From: Tragulus kanchil
Taxonomy: Eukaryota; Chordata; Mammalia; Artiodactyla; Tragulidae
Assembly: GCA_022376925.1 (NCBI GenBank)
Contig: JAIOJX010000002.1
Coordinates: forward strand, 42,059,501-42,123,500
Length of the DNA stretch: 64,000 nucleotides
Reading direction: 5' to 3'
How positions within the stretch are numbered: the stretch's first letter is position 1; every line of letters begins with the position of its first letter. Both the position numbers and the translations under genes were made by a program. Below, in pieces: positions 1 to 10,897 of the stretch. The notes below the pieces were generated by a model that worked only from the letters and a program-made list of their open reading frames with translations, did not search any database and was not told the DNA's origin.

Positions 1-192
1 CACCAGTTCGATCCCTGGCCCGGGAAGATCCCACGTGACCAGTGTGTCCAATTAGGAGCCAGCGCTCTGGAGCACATGCGCCCAGAGCCAGTGCTCTGCA
101 ACGAGGGGCCACTGCAATGGGAGGCCCACACAGACCAAAGAATAAAGATGGATGAAAAATAAATAAATAAAAAATCAATAAAAGAGGCCAAA
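1..192 (+). mobile_element. Long CHR-type (tRNA-Glu-derived) SINE, cut by window start
   Basis: The window opens inside a SINE, at the B-box-like GTTCGATCCC. The body then has the GTGTCCAATTA block, a CTCTGGAGC block and a GATGGGAGGCCCACA-like block, and an A-rich AAATAAATAAATAAA tail. The same body recurs at 546-859, 33373-33682, 42476-42811, 46455-46715 and 62477-62761. The tRNA-like head is lost off the left edge. The family name is inferred from the tRNA-Glu-like head of the other copies. Confidence 0.8.
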
Positions 193-348
193 ATTTAAAG
201 AAGAATCATTGACCATAGATAACCACAACAAATGTAACCATAACAAAAAAAATTGAAATACTGCACTAAATACCAAAACGTGACACCAAAACATGAAGTG
301 AGCAGATGCTACTGAGAAGCAGCAGCACTGATAGACTTGATGGCACAG

Positions 349-541
349 TTCAGTTCAGTCACTCAGTCGTGTCCGACTCGTTGCGACTCCAAAGACTGCA
401 GCATGCCACGCTCCCCCACCCTTCACCATCCTGGAGCTGCTCAAACTCATGTTCATTGACTCAGTGATGCCATCCAACCATCTCCTCCTCTGTCGTCCCC
501 TTCTCTTTCTGATTTCTATCTTTCCCAGCGTCAGGCTCTTT
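349..541 (-). mobile_element. BovB (RTE) 3' fragment, antisense
   Basis: CAGTTCAGTTCAGTCACTCA followed by the GTGTCCGACTC block and the ATGCCATCCAACCATCTC block is the reverse complement of the BovB 3' end. The D1 copy lies at about 1439-1631. BovB is a ruminant-lineage marker. Confidence 0.8.
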
Positions 542-545
542 TTTT

Positions 546-859
546 TTTTTTTAACATTTTTATTTATTTAGGTGGGGGTGGGGAGGGAAGGGGGTGGGCG
601 GGCCACTTCCACTGGTCTTTCATTTATCCAGTTTCATCCATCTTTGTTCTTTGGCCCGTGTGGGCCTCCCATCACGGTGGCCTCTGTTGTCGCAGAGAAC
701 CGGCTCTGGGCGCATGCACTCCAGAGCTCCGGCTCGGTAATTGGACACATGGGTCCAGCCGCTCCGCGGCACGTGGGATCTTCCCAGGCCAGATCAAAGC
801 TGCGCCCATTGCACTGCAAGGTGGACTCTTTACCCACTGGACCACCAGGGAAGCCCTGG
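546..859 (-). mobile_element. Long CHR-type SINE, antisense
   Basis: Reading the minus strand from 859 down gives the tRNA-Glu-like head GGGCTTCCCTGGTGGTCCAG, the GTGTCCAATTACC body block, and an A-rich tail that is the T-run at 541-570 on the plus strand. A second copy at about 1636-1940 is due to D1. Confidence 0.85.
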
Positions 860-1320
860 CTCTCAGGAGCTTTACTGGCTTAATTTTCACCGCTTTGGCT
901 CAATCTTGATTAGATTTGCAAGAAAAATTATATTAGCCAGGTAGTCATTTTAAAATCAAGATGTATTATTTTCATTTTCAAAAGTCATTTAAGGATGCGT
1001 TGCATGAATGCATTTTAATAAACCAAGTCTACTTAGTTCTCATTGTTTTATCTGCTACAGATAAAATTTCTCCTAATGTTTGTTTTAGTGGAAAATGAAA
1101 TTCTTTGCTCCAGGAGTGGGAAGGATGACTCTTCTATTTTTCTGAAACTTACGTCACATCTTATGTTTTTCAAATGTCTACTTTCACCACTTTTCAACAA
1201 GGATGATCTAAGACTTACAATGTATACGATATATGTATAGTGCCTCAGCTTCCAAGAATATTAGAGCAACTCAGTCTCCTGTTTGAAATTCCTTTCTGGC
1301 TTCTCTTCCTTCCAAGATCA
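860..1320. other. AT-rich stretch without recognised gene
   Basis: No coding motif, RNA or repeat family could be recognised. The sequence is repeated at about 1941-2407 by D1. Confidence 0.5.
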
Positions 1321-2479
1321 AATGTAACCATAACAAAAAAAATTGAAATACTGCACTAAATACCAAAACGTGACACCAAAACATGAAGTGAGCAGATGCT
1401 ACTGAGAAGCAGCAGCACTGATAGACTTGATGGCACAGTTCAGTTCAGTCACTCAGTCGTGTCCGACTCGTTGCGACTCCAAAGACTGCAGCATGCCACG
1501 CTCCCCCACCCTTCACCATCCTGGAGCTGCTCAAACTCATGTTCATTGACTCAGTGATGCCATCCAACCATCTCCTCCTCTGTCGTCCCCTTCTCTTTCT
1601 GATTTCTATCTTTCCCAGCGTCAGGCTCTTTTTTTTTTTTTTAACATTTTTATTTATTTAGGTGGGGGGGGGAGGGAAGGGGTGGGCGGGCCACTTCCAC
1701 TGGTCTTTCATTTATCCAGTTTCATCCATCTTTGTTCTTTGGCCCGTGTGGGCCTCCCATCACGGTGGCCTCTGTTGTCGCAGAGAACCGGCTCTGGGCG
1801 CATGCACTCCAGAGCTCCGGCTCGTGGTGGACACATGGGTCCAGCCGCTCGCGGCACGTGGGATCTTCCCAGGCCAGATCAAAGCTGCGCCCATTGCACT
1901 GCAAGGTGGACTCTTTACCCACTGGACCACCAGGGAAGCCCTGGCTCTCAGGAGCTTTACTGGCTTAATTTTCACCGCTTTGGCTCAATCTTGATTAGAT
2001 TTGCAAGAAAAATTATATTAGCCAGGTAGTCATTTTAAAATCAAGATGTATTATTTTCATTTTCAAAAGTCATTTAAGGATGCGTTGCATGAATGCATTT
2101 TAATAAACCAAGTCTACTTAGTTCTCATTGTTTTATCTGCTACAGATAAAATTTCTCCTAATGTTTGTTTTAGTGGAAAATGAAATTCTTTGCTCCAGGA
2201 GTGGGAAGGATGACTCTTCTATTTTTCTGGAAACTTACGTCACATCTTATGTTTTTCAAATGTCTACTTTCACCACTTTTCAACAAGGATGATCTAAGAC
2301 TTACAATGTATACGATATATGTATAGTGCCTCAGCTTCCAAGAATATTAGAGCAACTCAGTCTCCTGTTTGAAATTCCTTTCTGGCTTCTCTTCCCTTCC
2401 AAGATCAAGTCTAGAGTCCCAGAGACACGAGGCAGGTGTTGCCTGCCGAGTTCCCGGCTATCGCACCTACTCTGTCTGC

Positions 2480-2660
2480 CTGCCTGTCTGTCTGGCCTGC
2501 AGCCCACCTCAGGGTAGAGGGTGGGCCTGGACTGTGCCCTGCCTGCAGCCCCATCTCAGGTCCATTCTTTCAGGAAGCCTCCCCTGATGCTGAGGCTAGC
2601 CCAGAGGGCCTCTCTTCTGCCCCTCTGAGGGGTCTTTTCCATTTCTCAATTTGCCATTTA
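2480..2660 (-). mobile_element. Possible L2 3'-end fragment
   Basis: A CAGGAAGCCTCCCCTGATGC core followed by a C/T-rich stretch resembles the antisense L2 3' end. It is diverged, and the family is judged from the core only. Confidence 0.35.
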
Positions 2661-2683
2661 TTTTGTGGTTTGGGGGGGGGGGT

Positions 2684-3029
2684 TGATAGGTAAGAAATAG
2701 ATTTATTCAGATTCAGAGAAAGCGTACTCCGCAGACAAGAGTGTGGGCCATCACAGAGCAAATCCAGTGTCCCCGAAAACATAGCATCTTTAGCTTTTAT
2801 AGGCTAGGTAATTTCATATGCTGATGGGTGGGAGGATTATCCCAACTCTTTTAGGGAAGGGGTAGAACTCTCACGGTGCCTCTGGGTGTGTCATTTAGCT
2901 TGCAGACTGAGGATAGAGATCTGGTCTGCCATCTTGGACCCATTTGATTCTAATGAGTTTATGCTGTGTCCTTGGGCCATCATTCTTTTCAAAAACTGTG
3001 CCCTGCCCCTTTCCCTCCTAACCCTTACA
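2684..3029 (-). mobile_element. ERV 3' LTR (U3-R, apparently lacking U5), antisense
   Basis: On the minus strand the element begins TGTAAGGGTTAGGAGGG at 3029, directly after a purine-rich tract. It contains a TATA-like CCTATAAAAGC, an AATAAA signal (TTTATT at 2701-2706 on the plus strand) and then TTCTTACCTATCA. It stops at a G-run about 20 nt beyond the signal, roughly where transcript cleavage would fall, so no U5 is visible. The overall pattern resembles bovine BTLTR1-class ERV1 LTRs; that name is from memory of the family. The D2 duplication starts inside this LTR at 2944. Confidence 0.65.
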
Positions 3030-3046
3030 TTCCCGCCTCTAGAGAT
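3030..3046 (-). other. Polypurine tract next to the 3' LTR
   Basis: The minus strand reads AAATCTCTAGAGGCGGGAA immediately before the TG that opens the LTR. This is the expected place and composition for plus-strand priming of a retrovirus, and it supports the LTR boundary at 3029. It is duplicated by D2 at about 4178-4194. Confidence 0.6.
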
Positions 3047-4915
3047 TTTACTCATATTCTTATGGGAAGCAGAAGGGCGAAGATCCATCTTCTGTAATTG
3101 CTTCAAGGCTGAGCGTGGGCGTTGACCCTGCCTATCAGGGAGTAAAAATCTCTTGAGTACCTGATCTAGGGGCCCCAGGGGCAGGGCAGCTCCTAGTTTT
3201 AGTCCATATGGGCTTAAATTCTTACATAGCATCATGTAGCTGTAGAACGGTTGTTTATAATTGGTTCCTTAGCCTTTTTATGGATCTTCTTGATGATTAG
3301 GCATGTTTTATACCAGCACCAGAGTACAAATATATCTATAAATGACAGAAGACTTAAAGGCTGATCAAACATCTGATTATAGTATACTATAAAGGTGGGT
3401 TACAATAACCAGAATTACAAAGTTATATTTAACTTAACATATTAAGTCATCTTAGTTAACTATTTTTTTTTGTCATACCATAGGAACCCTGTAAAACATC
3501 TCAAAGTTAGTTTTTAGCCAGATAAGATTATAAGTCACTGTGAGACAATATTAATTTTTTCATTGAAACTATATAAAGATCTCTAAAGTAAGTACAAATC
3601 ACTTAAAGGCAAAGAAATGTATCACAATTTGTCAATCCATCATCTGTTTGTCAAAAGCAGCATTTTAAGAATACTTTGGAGGAAGAGACCAAATCTAGTC
3701 TGGTCTTAACCCATCTCTATTAAAATCCATTACCTAACCCAACAAAATCATGATCATGAATAACTCTTTACACAGTGAGGATGGTTCCCTTTTTCCTCCA
3801 GAGACAGAGTGGCCCCTAACTTAGTTCATAAATCTCTCCCCATTAAAAAGATAGGACAATCAGGCACAAACAGAAGGGAATGCAAAAACAGCTGTCTATT
3901 AGAATTGCATAAAACAGGCTCCAGGAAAGTGTGCCCCTGTTTCTTTCCTGACAACCCCATTACATACGCCTTACGACTGCTAAGGTTTTCAGTCTTTTTG
4001 GGCTAAGACTGAGAAGGTTGACCATTGTCTACAAGAACTTTTATCAAATGGCCAGCCACATCAGTGACCACCTGAGGTTGAAGCAGAGCCACTTGATTCT
4101 AATGAGTTTATGCTGTGTCCTTGGGCCATCATTCTTTTCAAAACTGTGCCCTGCCCCTTTCCCTCCTAACCCTTACATTCCCGCCTCTAGAGATTTTACT
4201 CATATTCTTATGGGAAGCAGAAGGGCGAAGATCCATCTTCTGTAATTGCTTCAAGGCTGAGCGTGGGCGTTGACCCTGCCTATCAGGGAGTAAAAATCTC
4301 TTGAGTACCTGATCTAGGGGCCCCAGGGGCAGGGCAGCTCCTAGTTTTAGTCCATATGGGCTTAAATTCTTACATAGCATCATGTAGCTGTAGAACGGTT
4401 GTTTATAATTGGTTCCTTAGCCTTTTTATGGATCTTCTTGATGATTAGGCATGTTTTATACCAGCACCAGAGTACAAATATATCTATAAATGACAGAAGA
4501 CTTAAAGGCTGATCAAACATCTGATTATAGTATACTATAAAGGTGGGTTACAATAACCAGAATTACAAAGTTATATTTAACTTAACATATTAAGTCATCT
4601 TAGTTAACTATTTTTTTTTGTCATACCATAGGAACCCTGTAAAACATCTCAAAGTTAGTTTTTAGCCAGATAAGATTATAAGTCACTGTGAGACAATATT
4701 AATTTTTTCATTGAAACTATATAAAGATCTCTAAAGTAAGTACAAATCACTTAAAGGCAAAGAAATGTATCACAATTTGTCAATCCATCATCTGTTTGTC
4801 AAAAGCAGCATTTTAAGAATACTTTGGAGGAAGAGACCAAATCTAGTCTGGTCTTAACCCATCTCTATTAAAATCTATTACCCAGCCCAACTAAATCATG
4901 ATCATGAATAACTCT
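3047..4915 (-). mobile_element. Degenerate ERV interior between LTR and protease region
   Basis: By position this lies between the 3' LTR and the protease relic of the same minus-strand provirus. I could not read a convincing RT, integrase or envelope domain. With D2 removed, the whole element from LTR to gag is only about 1.8 kb, so most of pol and env must be deleted. It is AT-rich and multiply stopped. Confidence 0.5.
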
Positions 4916-5400
4916 TTACACAGTGAGGTGGTTCCCTTTCTCCTCCAGAGACAGAGTGGACCCTAACTTAGTCAATAAATCTCTCCCCATTAAAGGGATG
5001 GGACAATCAGGCACAGACAGAAAGGAATGCAAAAACAGCTGTCTATTAGAATTGCATAAAACAGGCTCCAGGAAAGTGTGCCCCTGTTTCTTTCCTGACA
5101 ACCCCATTACATACGCCTTACGACTGCTAAGGTTTTCAGTCTTTTTGGGCTAAGACTGAGAAGGTTGACCATTGTCTACAAGAACTTTTATCAAATGGCC
5201 AGCCACATCAGTGACCACCTGAGGTTGAAGCAGAGCCACTTTTGGCCTTGGGCCTTGTTGGTCTTCTGATTGTAAAGCCATCAATGGCTGAGGGGCCCCC
5301 GTCACTCTTTGGCGTCTGGGGCATTCCCTCTGCCAATGCCCTGGCTGTTTGCAAAAGATACATAGACAACAGTCCTTCTTCCAGTGAGGGGAATAAAAGC
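4916..5400 (-). pseudogene. Gammaretrovirus-like gag nucleocapsid-protease relic
   Basis: In one minus-strand frame, 5321-5362 encodes a CCHC zinc knuckle, CIFCKQPGHWQREC (C-X2-C-X4-H-X4-C), typical of retroviral nucleocapsid, followed by basic residues. About 60 codons further on comes a protease-like segment where the catalytic D-T-G is read as D-N-G, then an in-frame TAG near 5150. The same frame continues with the protease C-terminal signature VPDCPIPLMGRDLL, inside 4916-5107. The order knuckle, active site, GRDLL fits an ERV1/gammaretroviral gag-pro. The lost catalytic Thr and the stop make it inactive. The D3 duplication repeats most of it at 6134-6560. Confidence 0.8.
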
Positions 5401-5632
5401 AAAATACACCTTGGTGACCTCACAGGTCTTTTCAGGTTAACAAAAGAGATGAACAAAGCAGCAATGAACAGAATGTAAAAATGTAGGAGGACAATCTCAT
5501 AGTCAAAGAGAACAGCGTAATTCTGTCTTCCCCAGTCTACCTGGCTCACAGCTTCCCGTGGGCCTCTCTGGGACAAAGATCTAACTCTAAACCTTTCTTA
5601 CCTTATCACCGTCCCTTCATTCGTGGTCGCCA

Positions 5633-5750
5633 CCTGAAAGTGTTCAACCTCAATTTGAGACTTAAACCTCATTTGAAAGTGTTCAACCTCAATTTGAGAC
5701 TTAAACCTCATCTGAAAGTGTTCAACCTCAATTTAAGACTTAAAATCTTA
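5633..5750. repeat. Minisatellite, 39-bp unit, three copies
   Basis: The unit starts TGAAAGTGTTCAACCTCAAT and ends CTTAAACCTCAT. It occurs three times in a row, the last slightly diverged (TTTAAGACTTAAAATC). It recurs at about 6796-6911 because of D3. It lies between the ERV and an L1 tail. Confidence 0.85.
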
Positions 5751-5763
5751 GGCTTAATACACT

Positions 5764-6130
5764 CTTTTTTAGAGCAGTTTTAGGTTTACAGCAAAAGTGA
5801 GCAGAAGGCTCAGAGATTTCACACATTCCCTCTTCCCCCACACATGCACAGCCTCCCCACCATCAGTGTCCCTGCCAGATGGTGCCTTTGTCGTAACTGA
5901 TGAGCCAGCGCTGGCCCACCGTGATCTCCCAAAGGGCACAGCTACAGGCGGGGTCACTCTTGGTGACTACATTCTATAGACTTAGACAAACTTAATGACA
6001 CACAGCAGTTTCCCTAACTTAAGACCTCTGCGCCCCACCTCTTGGCCGTTTCTTCCCCTACTACCTGGCAACCATTGACCTTTTCACCATCTGTATATTT
6101 TCACTCATCTGCTTTTCTGCTTTCAGATCC
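5764..6130 (-). mobile_element. Ancient L1 3' region, antisense
   Basis: The GAGCAGTTTTAGGTTTACAG start, the CACACATGCACAGCCTCCCC block and the CCTGGCAACCATTGACC block, in that order, match the reverse complement of old mammalian L1 3' sequence. The copy at about 6920-7285 comes from D3. Confidence 0.65.
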
Positions 6131-7289
6131 TCGCAATAAATCTCTCCCATTAAAGGGATGGGACAATCAGGCACAGACAGAAAGGAATGCAAAAACAGCT
6201 GTCTATTAGAATTGCATAAAACAGGCTCCAGGAAAGTGTGCCCCTGTTTCTTTCCTGACAACCCCATTACATACGCCTTACGACTGCTAAGGTTTTCAGT
6301 CTTTTTGGGCTAAGACTGAGAAGGTTGACCATTGTCTACAAGAACTTTTATCAAATGGCCAGCCACATCAGTGACCACCTGAGGTTGAAGCAGAGCCACT
6401 TTTGGCCTTGGGCCTTGTTGGTCTTCTGATTGTAAAGCCATCAATGGCTGAGGGGCCCCCGTCACTCTTTGGCGTCTGGGGCATTCCCTCTGCCAATGCC
6501 CTGGCTGTTTGCAAAAGATACATAGACAACAGTCCTTCTTCCAGTGAGGGGAATAAAAGCAAAATACACCTTGGTGACCTCACAGGTCTTTTCAGGTTAA
6601 CAAAAGAGAGAACGAAACAAAGCAGCAATGAACAGAATGTAAAAATGTAGGAGGACAATCTCATAGTCAAAGAGAACAGCGTAATTCTGTCTTCCCCAGT
6701 CTACCTGGCTCACAGCTTCCCGTGGGCCTCTCTGGGACAAAGATCTAACTCTAAACCTTTCTTACCTTATCACCGTCCCTTCATTCGTGGTCGCCACCTG
6801 AAAGTGTTCAACCTCAATTTGAGACTTAAACCTCATTTGAAAGTGTTCAACCTCAATTTGAGACTTAAACCTCATCTGAAAGTGTTCAACCTCAATTTAA
6901 GACTTAAAATCTTAGGCTTAATACACTCTTTTTTAGAGCAGTTTTAGGTTTACAGCAAAAGTGAGCAGAAGGCTCAGAGATTTCACACATTCCCTCTTCC
7001 CCCACACATGCACAGCCTCCCCACCATCAGTGTCCCTGCCAGATGGTGCCTTTGTCGTAACTGATGAGCCAGCGCTGGCCCACCGTGATCTCCCAAAGGG
7101 CACAGCTACAGGCGGGGTCACTCTTGGTGACTACATTCTATAGACTTAGACAAACTTAATGACACACAGCAGTTTCCCTAACTTAAGACCTCTGCGCCCC
7201 ACCTCTTCGGCCGTTTCTTCCCCTAATACCTGGCAACCATTGACCTTTTCACCATCTGTATATTTTCACTCATCTGCTTTTCTGCTTTC

Positions 7290-8111
7290 CCAGACTGTGG
7301 AGTCCGTGAACATGTAGATTGTGGCATGTACCCTTATGTTCAGAGTGCTACGTGTATATTCCACACGAGAGAGCACTGTATATGTATTTGTTTGTTGAAT
7401 AAATAAATCACACATGTTGGAGTAAAAGAGAAATACAGGAGACCACATAAGAGGAGATCTGAACAAACCAGTAAGAATCTTTTCTCATCAAGAGAGTGGA
7501 GATGGCACTGTGGAATTCCATTCCAGTGTCCAAGAGGCAGAAGTGTCCTGTGAGTGTCTGGGCAGTGGGTGGGTGTGGACCATGTGAGTTGGAGGTTTTG
7601 TGGGGAGTACCTCTGAGGGGTTCTGCCTTCTCTGGGTTCACACATTTGGACACAGTACCTCCACTCTGAGCCTGAACTAGGGAAAGAGCCCTGCTTGCAA
7701 GAGGCCAGGTAGACATGGCTGCTGCCTCGTGCTAGAGCAGTGTGGGTGCCTAGGGTCCAGACTGGAGAGTGATCAAGGGAACCATGACGTAAATGGGCAG
7801 CCACACAGAGCCTCAGGGCAGGACGGGACGGTGCAGGCATGGCGTGCTTGTCATGTCCTCAGAATAGGGGTGCTGGGAGATAGCAAAGACGAACATACTT
7901 GGGTAGGCAGTAATATGCCTAAGCTTACAAAACTTGTTCTTCGTTGTAATTTTGTGCAAAAACTGGGAATTATAACAAGTTAAGGAACATTTATATAAAC
8001 CTAGAAATGAGAAACAAGCCTGGGCACCTCATACCACCATCTGTGAGCTGAGGAACCAAGAAAGGCCTGGGGACAGCCGCCTCTGAGCCAGCTCTGCTTC
8101 CCTGGTCCTAG
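7290..8111. other. Presumed SPIDR intron, no recognised element
   Basis: Single-copy sequence upstream of the first visible SPIDR exon. No coding or repeat signal could be assigned. Confidence 0.4.
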
Positions 8112-8205
8112 GCACCGTGGCCGCTGTGGACGAGAACACCGCCTGCTCGTGGCCTGTGTGTGACCTCTGTGGCAGCGAGAGCCTGGAGCGGAGCCCAGCA
8201 GACAG
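8112..8205 (+). CDS. SPIDR: SPIDR coding exon (fourth from the end)
   Basis: SPIDR is a scaffold protein in homologous-recombination repair that links BLM and RAD51. This 94-nt exon lies between acceptor GGTCCTAG and donor GTAGGG. It enters with two bases of a split codon and leaves with two (AG). It reads TVAAVDENTACSWPVCDLCG and continues SESLERSPADR. The C-X2-C (CDLC) pairs with CVDC in the next exon and suggests a zinc-ribbon-like element near the C-terminus; that is my inference. Identification rests on recognising the SPIDR C-terminal sequence, phase continuity over four exons, and the neighbouring tail-to-tail CEBPD as in human. Upstream exons lie outside the window. Confidence 0.85.
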
Positions 8206-8855
8206 GTAGGGGGCAGGCCCAGGGCGCGGGGGCTGCCGAGCTGCAGGGGGCGTCCAGGCGTGTTTTTCCCCCGAGTCCCAACTGGGCTTCTTCTCATCCC
8301 TGAGGCTCCTCTAGTCTTGAAAGAGGGAAGAGCAGCCCCTCCGCCCCCTCTCAGCAGGCGGGAGAGAGCTCGGGGCAGACGCGACGGCAGCACACTGGTG
8401 GCAGCACGGCCAGCTCTTGGCAAGCCGACTTCTCTTCCTGCCCCGGGTCGCTGCTCCAGCACCCTGGGAGACAGTCCTCTGGCTCCTCATGGCCCTCAGA
8501 GGCACCCAGGGCGCGGTCACTCTGCTGCTGCTAGATGTCTCCGGGGTGGTGGCCTCCGGCCCAGACCAGGCAGCGCGGTCTAGGTTCCCGGGAGGCTAGA
8601 AGGTGACTAGAGTAGGTCCGCCTGGCCCGCCCTTCCCCTCGCCGCCCAATGCTCATCTGGGTGAGCTCCCTGCCGGCCCCTTACTCCTCAAGCTGTTCTG
8701 CAGGCAGCCGGGTCTCTGAGCCCAGGCGGCTTTGATGCTTGTTCTAGGACCTGCGTTTCTGAACGCGCTGCCCTCCTGACTCACAGACATGGGTGCGCAG
8801 GGAGTGTCCGTCCCCGCCAGGCTCCCACGCTCTGCCTTCTTGTCTCCAACAGCAG

Positions 8856-8970
8856 GGGCGCCTTCTCCTGTGTGGACTGCTCCCACGTGGTCACGTCGCC
8901 CCTCCTTAGGAGGCACCTGCAGGTCTTCCTGGATTGCCCCTCGAGACCCCGGTGCACAGTCAGGGTCAAG
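8856..8970 (+). CDS. SPIDR: SPIDR coding exon (third from the end)
   Basis: The exon completes the split AG|G arginine codon and reads GAFSCVDCSHVVTSPLLRRH, then LQVFLDCPSRPRCTVRVK, ending in phase 0 before GTAGGAG. It contributes the second C-X2-C (CVDC) of the cysteine-rich segment and a further Cys/His set. The acceptor is a NAGNAG (AACAGCAG). Using the upstream AG (exon start 8853) would insert one serine; I chose the downstream AG because it gives the shorter join. Intron to the previous exon is about 650 bp. Confidence 0.85.
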
Positions 8971-9129
8971 GTAGGAGCAGGGAGAGGTGCATGCACGTCC
9001 ACCTCTGGCACCCTCTTCACTCGTGGCTGGATGGGTGCTGTCTCTCCCGGCCCTTTCCCAGGGAAGGGGAACCGTGCTGCAGGTGAGCGGGGCGGGGTTC
9101 TGACCCGACTGCCTTGGTGCTTCTTGCAG

Positions 9130-9183
9130 CTGCTGGAGAACAGCATCTCTTCACTCCTGAGGTTCGCCCCCTGCGAGGACGGG
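9130..9183 (+). CDS. SPIDR: SPIDR coding exon (second from the end)
   Basis: This 54-nt exon has phase 0 on both sides, between a TTCTTGCAG acceptor and a GTAAGT donor. It reads LLENSISSLLRFAPCEDG. The short hydrophobic helix-like stretch joins VRVK of the previous exon to SYEVRSVLGKEV of the last one. The following intron is about 4.6 kb as assembled, but about 1.1 kb of that is duplication D4. Confidence 0.85.
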
Positions 9184-10897
9184 GTAAGTTGGGGCCGGGC
9201 CCCGGCACCTGTGCCTCTCTCTTCCCTGTGTCCCTCGGGTGCCGGGTGCCAGCAGGGGCCAGACGCCTGAGGCTCAGCTCGGCCCCTGCTTCCTCCTCTG
9301 ACTCACGCCGTTCCCTTTCGGAACGGAGGCTACTTCTCATCAGTCCTGCAGTAGATGCGGGACTCTGTCCCCCGGCCTCCTTGTGGTAAGACGGACTTGA
9401 GGCTTCAGGTTAAACCTCATAGAACAGTTACCTGAGACACATGGCTTGGATCCTGGCCTCACGTGTCTCTTTAGAATGGTTCAGTGACCCCTGCCCCCCG
9501 CGTCACAAACCTTCACCCGTGGGGCTGCTGCGCAGTGGAGACTGGTGTCTGGACCAGGCTGCAGGAGGGCTTGTGGACAAGTGCTTCCGACTGTGCGGGT
9601 GCGAGGGAAGCCAGCAGTCACGGGGCCAGGCACTGAGCTCCCCAGGCACCATGCGCCCCGCGGTCCTTGAGGTGGGCAGAGGCCACGGGGAAGGGCTCCC
9701 TGCTGGGTGCAGAGACACCCGCCCAGCAGGGCCATCACGGTCCCCACGAGTGACACCCAGAGGGCAGCCACCCTGGGAGGGCGACGGCCTGCGTGTGTTC
9801 TGTTCTGAGGGAGATCCTGTGTTTCACGGCAGTCCTCTCACTGTCCTGTGACTCCTGGTCCTTGGGTCGGCTGATGGATTGGAGGGTTCCACAGTCGGGG
9901 CTTTAAACAGGCATCAAAGGTGCCAGGCCCGCCTCACCATATGCACCACCCTCGCCTTATGCCCTCATGGAGGAGCGAGTTCTGCACGTGTCAGAGCTGG
10001 GGGAGTTCTGCTTAAAGAGAACACAGCAGAAAGAACCCATGGGTGCATGCTTGGGGTCAGCGCCCAGAACACCTGCTGGCCCTGCAGTAACCCAGGTGCC
10101 TCTAGCTGGACCCCAGGCTCCCCGGAGAGTGGCCTTCCACCCCTTCTGTCTTCGGGGACCTGGAGGCTGGGGGGCGCTGACAGAAACCCCTAGTGCACTT
10201 ACTCAATTCTGACGGAGGCAGCCTGAACCTCCCACACATTAGACTTAAGACTATTTACATCCTACTCCTAAAAAGCTCCTAAAGGCATGTATGCACTCTG
10301 CGTGTGGGGGGCGTGTGCACAGGACCCTGGGTGAGGGACTCCGGTGGAGAGCTCCTCGGGACCCCTTTGTGCTTCCCTGTGGGCAGAGGTGAGGCCAGTG
10401 GGGCTCGGGAGTGTGGAGCTCGTCACCCCAGCCCTGCCCCTGCGCTCAGTGGACGCTTAGGCTTTATGTCAGCCTGGAAGGCGGGGACACGCGTGTGGGA
10501 GACCTGTGCTGGGACACTGGCCACGAAGCTCGCCTGGATTCTGTCACGTTCAGAATATACGTTCACAAAATGCAAAGGCGGCGATGAGGACTGGCCATGA
10601 GAACCATGACGCCATTCTTGGAACAAACTGTGCCCTGTCCGGTCAGGACCCAGGAGTGCTGGGTCTCCTGCCTCCACTAAACAAGGTCCAACCTCAGATG
10701 TGAAGGCAGCGGTTGTATCTGCCACTCCTGGGTGACACTATGACTTCATAGAAGCAAAAGTTACGGAAAATGCACTGTGCCTTTTAAACACAGAGGCACG
10801 TTTTATACACACACACACATGCATTATGACACGTGCATTCATATGACCAGCACATGTGAGCTAGCTAGTGTGATTTTTAAACATGTCTCCATGTTCG

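Larger units (their letters stand above)
231..2407. repeat. Tandem duplication D1 (unit about 1.09 kb, two copies)
   Basis: 231-1320 is repeated directly at 1321-2407. Differences are mainly indels: a G-run near 571-600 versus 1661-1685, and CGGTAATTGG versus CGTGGTGG near 735 and 1822. The junction shares CAA with both flanks. Probably an assembly duplication. Confidence 0.9.
2944..5242. repeat. Tandem duplication D2 (unit about 1.15 kb)
   Basis: 2944-4092 is repeated at 4093-5242, both inside the ERV. The copies are nearly identical except for about a dozen base substitutions clustered between 3724 and 3885 (versus 4865-5030). That is unlike the indel-type differences of the other pairs. 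Confidence 0.85.
4973..7288. repeat. Tandem duplication D3 (unit about 1.16 kb)
   Basis: 4973-6130 recurs at 6134-7288. The unit starts inside the second copy of D2, so the two duplications overlap by about 270 bp and part of the ERV protease is present three times. The junction carries extra bases (AGATCCTCG) absent from the downstream end. Confidence 0.9.

Noticed and set aside
2891..3235. 114-codon minus-strand frame across LTR and ERV 3' region
   Set aside because: It runs from ERV interior through the polypurine tract into U3, so it is not a real protein end.
7340..7840. 166-codon minus-strand frame upstream of SPIDR exons
   Set aside because: No family resemblance, no splice or promoter context, and it overlaps a presumed intron.
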